Assembly: GCF_947507565.1 (NCBI RefSeq)
Contig: NC_089175.1
Coordinates: 4,019,733 to 4,083,732 of the forward strand
DNA length: 64,000 nt
Source of the DNA: Oscarella lobularis
Lineage: Eukaryota > Porifera > Homoscleromorpha > Homosclerophorida > Oscarellidae
Direction of reading: 5' to 3'
The notes under the pieces are model-generated. The model was not told where the DNA came from and searched no databases. It was given only the letters and a program-made list of their open reading frames with translations. Both the position numbers and the translations under genes were made by a program. Numbering within the stretch: position 1 is the stretch's first letter; each line of letters opens with the position of its first letter. Positions 21,069 to 31,852 of this stretch are shown in pieces.

Positions 21069-23640
21069 ATGCGCAAGTCTAAAATGCTGCTAGTCGCTCT
21101 TCTTGTCTTGTCGCTTACGAAACCTCAAAGTAAGAAAAAGAAAACAAATATGCCACCAGTGAGTGCTTTTAGCAGATTGTCAGGCGTCCGTCACAGTCCA
21201 TGTTCGCTTGCCTTCTACACACATCTTGGTGGCAGGAAAATCTTATGGCAATGGAATAATAACTTGCTTTGCTACTGCGAGCCCAACACTAGTGCTAGAA
21301 TTGTATCGCATCGACAGTCAAGGAAATAGACGAATGGCCATGAATGGTGACGGAGATGGAAGATTTGTCGTCGTCGACGCGTCTTTTGCCGGTGTCCTTA
21401 CTGCTTCTCTTACTAACGCGAAAATAAGCGACAGTGGAATCTACGAATGTGTCGCTCACGACAACAATGCGACAGATCGAAAGAACGTTACCATTCACGT
21501 GGACGGTAGGCATATTCAGAATATTAATTGAATATACTGTATGAACTCCAGTGCCACCTTCTGCAAGCAAAATTATTGTGCTTTCAACTGCTTCAAATGG
21601 CATTGTTCCTCACGGGATGTCATTTTTAATCAATTGCTCAGCCGATGGATCAATCAGTCCTATTCCAGTCATCACTTTGAGTCATGAGGGGAATGTCATT
21701 GGCACCGTGACAGGTCACCAACTTCTTCATACTGTATTCAGTGTGACAGAGTCAGATGAAGGCAACTATACGTGTCAGGTTAGTAATCGTCAAGGAAATG
21801 TAATGAAAAGTCTTCCTAATTTGATTGATGTAGTACAAGGTACGGGCAATAACGCTTTTGGATTTTATATGACTTATTTTGATTCTAGTACCAGCAAATG
21901 TCAAGGCGTTTACGTCAGTGACAAACCTACCCCAAAATGCGACAATAGAAATTGAAGAAGGAAGCAATGATCAGCTGAACTGCACAGCTTCAGGAGATCC
22001 AACGTTAACAGTCAAAATAGTTAATAATAACCAAGTGTTAAGCGAATCAAGTGTTAGCACATCAATTAGTGCTCCACTGCAGTCAGTCAAAGTTGGGCAA
22101 GACGATGGATCATACGCTTGCAATGCAAGTAATAATTTTAGAACAGAGATAAAATATCTCACCGTCATTGTTTACAGTAAGCCAACACCCCGATCTTTAG
22201 TTGTTAGAGAATAGACGTTCCTGTAGGAAAAGCAAGAGTCACGTTCTTTACTAAGGCAATCAAGTGCATAGAAAAGAATACTCCTTTGACACTTGAGTGC
22301 AATGCAGATGGCTATCCGACACCCAATGTTGTAATACTTGATCCAAAAGGAAATACACTGGTGACTAACATAACAATAGCAACGTACTCCTTCACTACCT
22401 CACTTGATGGCACATACACGTGTAGTGCCAAAAATAAATACAACTCACAAAATAGAACGTTTGCTTTACGTGTTGCTCGTAAGTGCCCGGTACATGTACA
22501 TGTATTTACAAATTGATCGTAAATTATTTTTAGGGGAACCTGATGCACCTACGGCTGTACAAGTCAGCGAAGGTGCATCAGAAGCTAATGAACTGAAGTT
22601 CACGTGGACGGCTCCCATTCACTACTGTGACAATGACTTTCCTGTTACCAGTTATAGGTTAATGTGCAGAGGAGGCGGGTCAACATCAGTTAACGTGATT
22701 GTATCTGCACCATCTACAGAGCGAGTTGTACCAGAATCATCGTTTCAGTCAGCAGTTCACTACGGTTGCTCAGTCATTGTAGAAAATGCCATTGGAAATA
22801 GCAGTCAAAGCAATCCTTTCCTACTTATGGGTGATTATAGATAGTTAGATCAGTCTTTTTTCACCACGTTGTACATATAATATAGAACCCAGCGCATCTC
22901 CTGGACAACCAACCGTTCAAACGATGCCAAGATCTACGCTTGTTTCATGGACAGTGAGTTCTATAACTTTTAAACTATATTGTTTTGCAATGTGCGAATG
23001 TAGGCTATACCAAAAGAGGATTGGCACGGAATTATTCGAAATTACACTATTGACGTTTCGTGTATATCAGCTCACTGCCAAAGTGAACCTCCATTGACTT
23101 TTTTTTCTACGTTCCTGCAACGAAGCATACCTGGACTGTCTCCCAACACGGAGTATAGAGTGGAAGTGAGGGGTCACAACGTGATTGGAGAAGGGCCAAA
23201 AAGTATGTCATCAAATTTTACGACATGGCCTGCGAGCTCTAGTGGAGGTACATCATAATAATTAATTAATTAATTGACGTAACAAGACCCCAACGGTTTC
23301 TCTGTACTGTAGTCTCGATTGGCCTCTTTGCTGGATTGACTTCCACACTTCTATTGATTATTTTGGCTCTTTCTCTTGCTTTGGTCTACGTTGTGCGCAA
23401 CGCTCAACACACGGCGTTAGTAATCCTATGTTTTTATTTTATTAATTAGCTAATTAACATCTCTGCTGTAGGAAAATGCTACGCGCTTATTCAGGAAGTG
23501 AGAGCATTCAAATGAGCAAAAGTGCTCTGTATGACGAAGTAGTAGTCAAAGAAAAGAAGCAACAACTTGAAGAGGAGAAAGTGACCCAAAGCCCGGCGTA
23601 TGACTCTTTGAAAGTCGTTCGTCGAAAAGAAACGTCATAA
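21069..23640 (+). CDS. S1: short-class Ig4-FN3x2 receptor
   Basis: Predicted 699 residues. Exons 21069-21129 signal (MRKSKMLLVALLVLSL..), 21176-21505 Ig1, 21552-21839 Ig2, 21889-22176 Ig3, 22227-22478 Ig4, 22534-22830 FN3-1, 22886-22953 and 23004-23247 FN3-2 plus hinge, 23313-23415 TM (IGLFAGLTSTLLLIILALSL), 23472-23640 tail. It lacks FN3-3, FN3-4, Ig5 and Ig6 of the long class. Ig1-Ig4 resemble L2 and L5 more than L3 and L4. The tail has LYDEVVV and AYDSLKVV, 19 residues between the two YxxV/L motifs, and stops at KETS. The third motif present in L1 (HYSSV) is still readable just after the stop in a shifted, truncated form. The donor after FN3-1 (GTGATT) is weak. Tyrosine signalling is inferred. 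Confidence 0.82.
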
Positions 23641-24226
23641 ATGCACGAATCAAGTGTGTCTCCGCTGTAGCTGTTCCAGTTTATCCGGTTTCATTTTAGC
23701 GCTGCTGCAGCGGGTAAGTCTTGTTGTTGTTCCGGTTTTATTATTTACTTTCGGCTAAGTAATTTTGTGGGGAATTTGTACCTTTGTTGTATTTTGGCAG
23801 ATATGATTTGTCAGATGTTTTACACTTTCAAGTTTGTCAAGGCCATCAGAACCTAATTTCCTTCCGTTCTTTTGGGAGTGCTACCTGCTCTGATAGTCAC
23901 ATGGGTAAAGGTGGCTCTTCGCTCGAAGGGATTTTCCCCTTTCTCACGTGATTTTTCTTGCTGCTCTATATAGACGTCTCCGTGGATTGGTCTCTGACCA
24001 AGAAGCTGGGACTTTGTGTATACGGCAGTGCGCGTCATTCTCATTTGTCCGGCAAGCAAGTAGCGAAAGGTACAGACCGGTGACCTTATGACGTAATGTT
24101 TATTTTTAGCGTTGTGACTTCATCTCTGCTCAAAGTGACCTTCTGCAGTCACGCGATTGAGAGGCATTCACGCGTCATTTCGTGCAACATACAGTACAGT
24201 ACACCGAGAACGCGAGGCCAGCAATC
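23641..24226. promoter_or_regulatory. S1 3' flank and D2 upstream region
   Basis: The first part matches the 3' flank of L1 and S2. From about 23890 it is the conserved D-gene upstream block: AGGGATTTTCCCCTTTCTC, a TCTGACCAAGAAGC tract, TATACGG at 24019-24025, and CRE-like TGACGTAA at 24089-24096, 131 bp before the D2 start codon. No exon seen. Confidence 0.45.
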
Positions 24227-26540
24227 ATGTTCGGTGCACACTCACCAGCACTGGCAGTCGTATCGGTGCAAGTGTCCGCTCTTCTTTTGTCTTCGCTAAC
24301 TGAAGGAGAGCTCACGAGCTACGTTACCGTGCACGATCGCCGGAAATACTTCGTTTCCGAGCAGCCGACATCTCCGGATTTCCTGGAGTGCGGCGGCGCG
24401 TACGACAACGGGGAAAAAGGACTGGCGATTCACCTAATGCTGTACAGAGATCAGGACAGACAGACGCCTCCCGCGACCATGACGAAAAGCGGAAGCACTG
24501 CCGAGAGGCCGCAGCGCTACACCTATTCGTGCTCCGACGAGAGGCTCGTAAACGGCGGCGGGGCTCCCATTTCAAACGGCTCCTGCAAATTCGGAGTCAT
24601 GCACATGAGTATGGAATTTTCTGGTCGTTACGACTGCTTAGTGCAAAGCGCTGGCACGGGTAGTTTAGCGTCGTCTAGCTCGGAAGTTCTTCTCGAGATC
24701 TACGGTAAGGCTTCGTTGCGTTGTTGCGACGGTTCTGGTTCGAATCAGACGCTGTATAGATCAAAACATTCTCGTAAATGGGTCGCAGTCTCAGGATCCT
24801 TCGAGCGGCATAGTCGACGAGGGCTCCCAGCTGTCGTTCTCTTGCGGTTTCAATCGTCAGGCAGACATATCGTTGCTCACAATACAATGGAGACGCAACG
24901 GTGTCAGTGTTTACGAGCAAGCACTGTCTAAATTGACTGCTCCGTTTGTGTACAAAATCCAGAAGGCGGCGCCGGCCGACGCCGGACTGTACGAGTGCGT
25001 TGTCGTCTCCAGAAACGACGGCGATTCTGTCATTGACACTCTGAAAGCAGAAAATCCAGTGGTAGTAAATCATAATTGTAAGGGGCAAACAATCCGTAAA
25101 TTGCGTCTGCATGAGCTGTTGTATCTGTGTCTAGATGCTCCCCGGGTGGCGTTCTTTTCTTCACCTTTTAGTGAAATTCATCATGGGAAGGAAATGCCTA
25201 AAGTCCCTGTTCCTCAGGGGGAAACGTTTCGTCTGAATTGCAACGTTAGCGCTTTTCCCTATGCTACTGTCAACAACCAAAAAATGAAAAAGGAGCACGT
25301 TTCTATAACAAGAACCTTTCATGACGCCACTCATGAAGACAATGGTGTCCACTGTTGCGAGGCAGTCAACAAGATGGGCAGAGTTAGTCGATACCTCGAA
25401 GTTGTCGTCTACGGTACTAAATAACTCAATATTAGAACGTTTGCAAAATGTTTATAGAGTTTTCTCTTATAGCTCCACCAGCAACAACAAATATAACGTT
25501 TTTCGGGGTCGCCGGAAATGAGAATGGCTGTCTGCTCCAAGGAAAAGAGGCCGTGCTGCAGTGCAATGCAGTTGGGAGCTCTTTTCTGACCGTTTCGATT
25601 CTCAACCCAAAAGGAACAGAGGTGGGCGCCTTTAGTGGGCTTGATCACGCCGAAGTTGCGTACCCTTTACCGACGGCGACGTTAACCGAAGAAGGGACCT
25701 TTGTGTGTCATATCCGCAGCAACAGTGACGGAGAAACCACTAAGGAGTACAAAATTTGCCTTACGCCAAGTAAACGAATCAATATATTGATCTGACGATA
25801 TCACGTAGTCTTTTCCATGAAGATTCATCCAGAACAACTAGCCTTATTATCAAAAGCGCCGCTGGTGGCGGAGGTGGTCTTCTGATAGTTTTTCTCCTCG
25901 CGGTCGCTCTGATTGCTTACTGCAGAAAAAGGTGCACAATCAAGTTTTGTCCTAATTAGTATTCCGCAAAGCAACAGTTCTTGTTAGACGGCGCGACATA
26001 AGTCGGTCCAACCCTGAACAAGATCCCTTGATTCCACCACGTCTTCAAACAGGTGCCAGTCGATTTGCTATCTTGTGTGTTTGCTGTATTACGTGGGTTC
26101 TAGATGATCAAATAGAAATGATTGCCCAGATCATACGTTATGGCTGGGTTGACGTTCTTCGCGGCATTGAACCATCGTTTGAGGACGGAGACTCGTTTCT
26201 CCGCAGCGTCAAAAGTAGCGAACGTCGAGGCGGCGAAGTCGATTCCGTGATCTTCTGCTTGAAGAAGTGGATCGAACAAAACCCGAGAGAGACCGGTAAT
26301 TTGCTTTCAGCCGTGTGCAATGCTGCTGAAGCAGCAGACAGGAAAGACTTTGCCGAGAAACTTGCTTCGAAATTTCAAGACTCCACCAATGTTGGACAAT
26401 GTAAGATTTTTGAAAGATTTACAATTACGTGTTTTATTTATTCTAATATAGATAGGGCGTTAGCAATGTCTTCTGATTTTTCTTCGTTGCGAGCTGAGAC
26501 GAGTCTTGGCTCGGAGCGGAGACGAGCACAAACCAATTGA
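24227..26540 (+). CDS. D2: Ig x4 - TM - Death domain receptor, first intron lost
   Basis: Predicted 643 residues. Exons 24227-24704 (signal fused with V-like Ig), 24760-25077 Ig2, 25135-25413 Ig3, 25473-25769 Ig4, 25823-25931 TM (LLIVFLLAVALIAYC after a Gly run), 25988-26052 linker, 26104-26400 Death domain, 26452-26540 C-terminal tail (MSSDFSSLRAETSLGSERRR). D1 and D3 have an intron after the signal; here intron and three codons (Gly-Ile-Phe in D3) are gone and the frame is kept. The Death domain keeps CLKKWIEQNP and DFAEKLASKF. It is nearly identical to D1 in Ig2-Ig3 and their introns. Role as for the family: ligand-triggered death-fold signalling, inferred from architecture. Confidence 0.84.
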
Positions 26541-26619
26541 CCTCTTCAAGAGTTACTGTTGATTCTAGACTGTATAGTCTCTGTATAGTGTACATATACT
26601 GTAGTTGAATTTAGGCGTC

Positions 26620-26890
26620 ACTGCCGTAGCTCCTCCTCCGGACGAGCGCACGCTCGTTGGTTCGGCGTTCCTTCGTGACTTCTTCTGTACTCAGCGAGTA
26701 AACACGCACTCTGGAGTCTTCTTACAGAGTTCGTTTTCTTCAAATGCGGGCTCGTACAGCTTCAAAACACTGAAGTTACATTTCGCGATGCTAGTGAACG
26801 AAAATACCTTGTTCACTGGTGTTCGCTCGTCTCTAGCTCTTCTTGTCGCATGACCAAATCGCCTCTTTGATGCTACGGGCATGATTGGCG
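26620..26890 (+). pseudogene. Second relic of a D4-type 5' end
   Basis: Matches 14931-15310 with internal deletions: GTAGCTCCTCCTCCGGACGAG, GTTCGTTTTCTTCAAATGCG, GCGATGCTAGTGAACGAAAATACC. The signal exon is deleted and no usable reading frame remains. It sits between D2 and L4 as the first relic sits between D1 and L3, so the D-relic-L block was duplicated as one piece. Confidence 0.65.
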
Positions 26891-26977
26891 TCTTAGAGTC
26901 ACTGGATTCTGCTGGAGCACGGATTGTGGTAGATCAGGCAATCTCCAGAGCAACGCGGTATCTGCGCACGCCCTGAA

Positions 26978-29900
26978 ATGCCTTTGTCGAGTGCTTTCGT
27001 CGGCCTCGCGCTTATAGCGACATTTGGAAGTACTGTAGGATATCTGTTGAGTTGGCGCAGCGTAACATTAGTTTTAGATTGTCAGATTTCGCTATTCCTT
27101 TCATTGCCATCGACCTCTATTCTTGTGAGAGGAGGAGACTACTCTTCGGGGATTATAGGCTGTGCTGCCACAGGGGCGACTTCTCTCCAGTTGTTTCGAT
27201 TCGATGCTCAAGGAATTCGTAATGTCATTCCTGCTCCAGTAGTACCTATTCCCAACGGTTTTGTCTTGACTTTGTCTGACTCTAATGTCGGCGTTGACAC
27301 GGCTGGTCTTTACCAATGCGAAGCCAAAAACAATTCAGCGACGACAAAGCGAGAAAATGCTACAATTTACGTTGATGGTATAGTTTTCAAAAAGGTACAT
27401 TTCCAAAGAAACATTCTGTTCTGTAATTAGTCCCACCTTACGGGAGAGGCGTTTTTGCTCATTCTAATCCATCAAGTGGTGCTGTGACTCAGGGAGGGTC
27501 ATTCTCAATCAACTGCTCCGCAGATGCATCAATCAGCCCTACTCCAGTCATTAATCTACTTCACATGGGATCTGTTTCAAACAGTATCATGGGCTACGAA
27601 CTGATCTACGTTGTTGGCAGTGCTAGCAAAGCAGATCAAGGCAGTTACGAGTGTTTTGTGCAAAATCGGCAGGGCAATGCAACAAAAAGCCTACCAAATT
27701 CAATTTCTGTTCTAGGTAAACATACGCATCGTTTGATTTGCTTTTGTTTGGGCTTATATGGTCATTTAGTACCAGCCAATGTAGATAGATTTACGACCGT
27801 TATCAATGTTCTGAATAATGGACGAGTCGAAATAGAAGAGGGAAGTGACGAGCAATTAGAATGCATCGCTTCGGGAGATCAGCCACTGACAGTTAAACTA
27901 CATCGCAACACTCAATCTCTTATTGAAAGTGTCAGTTCAACTGTCAAAATTGTGTTGACGTCAGTGAAAATCGGGCAGGATGATGGAACATATACATGCA
28001 CGGCAGTCAACAATGTAAAAACGGATGAAGTAAATCTTACCATCGCTGTTTACAGTAAGACCATCGCGCCTTCTTAGTGAGCTTTAATTAGTCAGGTGCC
28101 ATGTTTTTGTAGAGAAAGCATTCGTCGGATCTTTTAATAATGCAAGTCAATGCGTAAAAAGCGGTGCAGTAGTCAAGCTTGAGTGTGAAGCAGAGGGACT
28201 CCCTATGCCTGATGTCAGAATAATTGGTCCGCTTGGCATTACATTACGGTCTGCGAAGGGAAAAGCAAGCTACAGTCTTAATGCTGCTGAGAATACTATT
28301 GGCACGTACACGTGCAGTGCCAGGAATAAATACAACACGGAAAATAGAACGTTCACAGTACGCGTTGCACGTAAGTGAAAGGTGACTATTTAGAAATGGG
28401 CGATAGATCTATTTAGGCAAGCCTGCTGCTCCCACGGGTTTAAAAGTCAGTGATGGTGCATCAGGAGCTAATGAACTGAAGTTCATGTGGACGACGCCCG
28501 TTTTCTACTGTCATACTGACTTTCCTATCACGAGATATAGATTCTTTTGTACAGGAGGAGGGTCTACACCAGTTGACATGTTTCTATCTGCACATTTTAC
28601 AGAGTATGCTGTACCAGAATCACGGTTTCGTTCAGGAGTTCACTACAGTTGCTCAGTAATTGCAGAAAATAATATCGGGCAAAGCAGCCAAAGTGATTCC
28701 TTTCTACTCAGGAGTGAGTATACTGTTGAGATCAGACATTTTTTTACCACGTTGTGTATAGAACCTAGCGGATCTCCTGGAACGCCAACTGCTGTGACGA
28801 CGCCAAGATCGGTTCTTGTAACATGGACCGTGAGTTTTTGAACTTTTTGCTGTATTGTTTCGTAACGTGAGAATGTAGGCTATACCCGAAGTGGATCGGC
28901 ACGGAGTCATTCGAAAGTACACCATTAACGTTGCGTGTGTATCATCAGCTCTCTGCCGGAGTCAACCTTCGTTGTCATTGTCGTCTACATCGTTGCAACG
29001 AAACATAGACGGACTGTCTCCCAACACGGAGTATAGAGTGCAAGTGAGTGGCCACAACGTCATTGGAGAAGGGCCCCAAAGTTCGCCGTTCACTTTCACA
29101 ACTAAACCTGATAGTAAGCGGAAACTCTGTTGAAAGATGATGACATTTACATGACTGGTGTGCACGTACGCAGAGCCAAGTGGGTCACCACAATCGTTTG
29201 CCATTCCTCGACAATTCGTCTATCCGACCAACTTCACGGTGATGTGGCAGGTTTGTGGGAGTGAACATCATCGCTATAAATGAGATATAACACGAGATGT
29301 AGAAAATATCGTTGAATCAACAAAATGACGCAATAACGTCGTACACAGTGTATGTTGAATGCGTGACTGCATCATCAAATTGTCGCACTCAAACGAAATC
29401 AGTTGATGCTCCACTTCTGAGAGTTGCGATTACCAATCTAAGTCCATTCACCTCATACACAGTGACAGTGTCAGGATGGAATAAAGAAGGTGAAGGACCA
29501 AGAAGTTCTTCTGTACGTGTCACTACCGCACAAGGAGGTATGAGCATTTCTTCGCCTACTTCAGCATTTTCACCGTGCAACGTTTTCTAGCACCTGGTCC
29601 AGTGCAGAATCTGATGGCCACTCCGTTCAATGCAAGAGCAGTGAATGTGTCTTGGACAGAGCCATCCGCTCTAAACGGACAGTTTCAACGCTACGACGTT
29701 ACCTACTTGCCTAATGGAAAGACTCTCAACACAATGACGACTTCAATTTTGATAGGAGATCTAATGGACGAGAAATACACGTTTGAAGTAAGAGTGGTGA
29801 CTGGAGGAGGATCCAGTCAGCCAAAAAGTGTTGATGAACGTCCGGTCTGTAAGTCAGTGGTCAAAGGCGTAAAAGTCAATGTTGATTATGATTTGTAGTT

Positions 29901-31005
29901 TCTGCCACGGTGTCAGCAATCGGAGACAGCATTTTTCTTGGTTTCAATTCTAAGAAGGAGATTTGGTGTGACTTCCGAAGCTATCCATTCAGAGGAGAAG
30001 CAAAATTGATGAAATCTGACGAGGACTTGACTTCATCAGCCGACCTCAGTAACAGAACAGAAGCTCATCCGCACACTCAGCGTCTGACGTACACTGTAAG
30101 TGAAGTGGGAGTCTACACATGTGCATTCGCTGGCCCAGCAAAGTCTGCTGTAATTGAAGTTACTGGTATGTACAGAACTCTTTAATCAAGGAACTAATCA
30201 TTAATTATTCTTATGACAGCTCCGGCAGAAATTCTCAGTTCAACGCCGAGTCCAGTGACTCTCAATGGGTCATCTATTTCAATATTCGTCAAAGCTAGAC
30301 AGTATCCGGATATACCAGAAATCAGCTGCGCAGATTTGACAGGCGAAGTATCAACATTAGAATATCCAGATGGCGCTAACTACAGGAGAGCTACATTCAC
30401 TGTATCAACAGCGCAAACCGTGGAGTGCAGCATTGTTGGAAGTGACAAGACGGTGACTATAGTCATTGAAGGTGGCTCGTCTGAGCCAGAAACGGGTCCA
30501 ATCTTCGTTCTTCCGGACTGGTATGACTACTTGGTCATTGGCATAATTGTTGCTCTTGTTCTATTGATTTTTATTTTACTATTTTTTCTTCTTCAATTGT
30601 GCAGGATCGGTACAATTCCGTCGTGCTGTAACTTCGATTCAAGTGAGGCTACTCTAGCGCCGGAGACGAATAAAACGAGTGTTAGAGACATTTTTTACAG
30701 CTATCGCCGCCCGGAAAGTCAACACGGATGTTCCTATGAAGTACGTTTATCGGGGAAAAGAAAACAAAAAGGAAACGCTTTTTGCAATTTAATTTAGAGA
30801 TCTGTCCAAGGCACCCGTTTACGAAGAAATTCTCTCCACTGGCGGTGGAAGCAAGAATCGTTTCGATGAAAGACGAATGACGGAGAGTCGAGCGTACGCG
30901 TCTTTCAAAGAGGTTGCTAAACAGCGGCCCGATGAAGGTTTGAATTTGCGTTCGAATCCCTTGTACGATCGCATGCCTCCGCCGGAATTAGTGACGCTTG
31001 TGTGA
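26978..31005 (+). CDS. L4: long-class receptor with YEEI/YDRM tail
   Basis: Predicted 1099 residues. Exons 26978-27029 signal, 27078-27377 Ig1, 27431-27715 Ig2, 27770-28054 Ig3, 28113-28370 Ig4, 28417-28713 FN3-1, 28762-28829 and 28879-29113 FN3-2, 29174-29250 and 29303-29537 FN3-3, 29591-29848 FN3-4, 29899-30177 Ig5, 30220-30642 Ig6 plus TM, 30701-30740, 30798-31005 tail. Nearly identical to L3 through FN3-3, introns included. Ig5 is divergent at its start (SAIGDSIFLGFNSKKEIWCD). The juxtamembrane sequence is QLCRIGTIPSCC rather than RWWRRGRM. The tail has VYEEIL, AYASF (the E of AYESF replaced) and LYDRM. If the last introns are retained, a different C terminus rich in Lys follows. Surface receptor with SH2-type tail; ligand unknown. 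Confidence 0.83.
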
Positions 31006-31852
31006 ACAGCTCTAAGGAAGTGTTCACAGCGCACTGTGATTTTTAGTTTCTGCTGAGGCTATTTTTATCTCCTCGTTACTAATGGCTCGTGATTAACTAT
31101 TGTTGAGTCTCGGTTCGTAAACCATTATTTCACTATTTGGTGTCCGTGTAAAGGGGTACAGTGGTAAGTCGACCAATTCACACTATTTCACAGGCGAATG
31201 AATTCCTTGCAAATCGGCCGTTTCTTACATGAACCACAGTAAGATGCACATAGTGACCATTTCTCATTATCTCCCCCAAACCATTCACTTCTCTTACAGC
31301 TGCCTGTCTCGCCTTCCTCACCGAGTCCTACGCCTGTCCACCGTCATCGACACTGCATAGCTTGCAGACTGAGTAACATCACTAATAGATACTTAGTAGC
31401 CAGTACACCCCACCAATGACCACTACAAGCCATTTTTACTTAGGGTAAGAGACTACACGTATTTTAATTTTCTTGCAAAAGACACCAGGAAAACACTATG
31501 ACCGATCCTAATGGACAATTCGTATATACGCCTCAAGAAGGGAAAAACGGTTACCTTAGAAACGCCTATCGCATGCATTCCACAATCAGTTCTCCTTCTG
31601 GCAGGTCAGTCTTGTTGCAGAGACTTGTAGTGAAAATGAGAAATTGGTGTGGTCAGAGCCAGAAACAGTCTATGAGCTTTGAAAGAGCCTCTTCTAAAAA
31701 GAGCAATGGTCTATGAAATATGGAAGTAAGGCAGGGAGGCAGAGGCAGGGAGATACGGACGCTCGTACACATTTTCAGACAACGTAGCAACAGAGATAGA
31801 GAAGGAGAATCTCTGGTAGCAACGACGACAATTAATTTGCGCACGCGTGGAA
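31006..31852. other. Spacer between L4 and L5
   Basis: No supported gene. An open frame at 31498-31716 has no recognisable domain and no counterpart in the other units. The stretch CTTAGTAGCCAGTACACCCCACC..TTTTTACTTAG at about 31391-31444 recurs near 41645-41700, so it is a dispersed element. A degenerate NRF1-like TGCGCACGCGTG lies at 31838-31849, just before the L5 start. Confidence 0.45.

Noticed and set aside
31498-31716. 72-codon frame in the L4-L5 spacer
   Set aside because: No domain, no splice partner, no copy in the other units; left as spacer.
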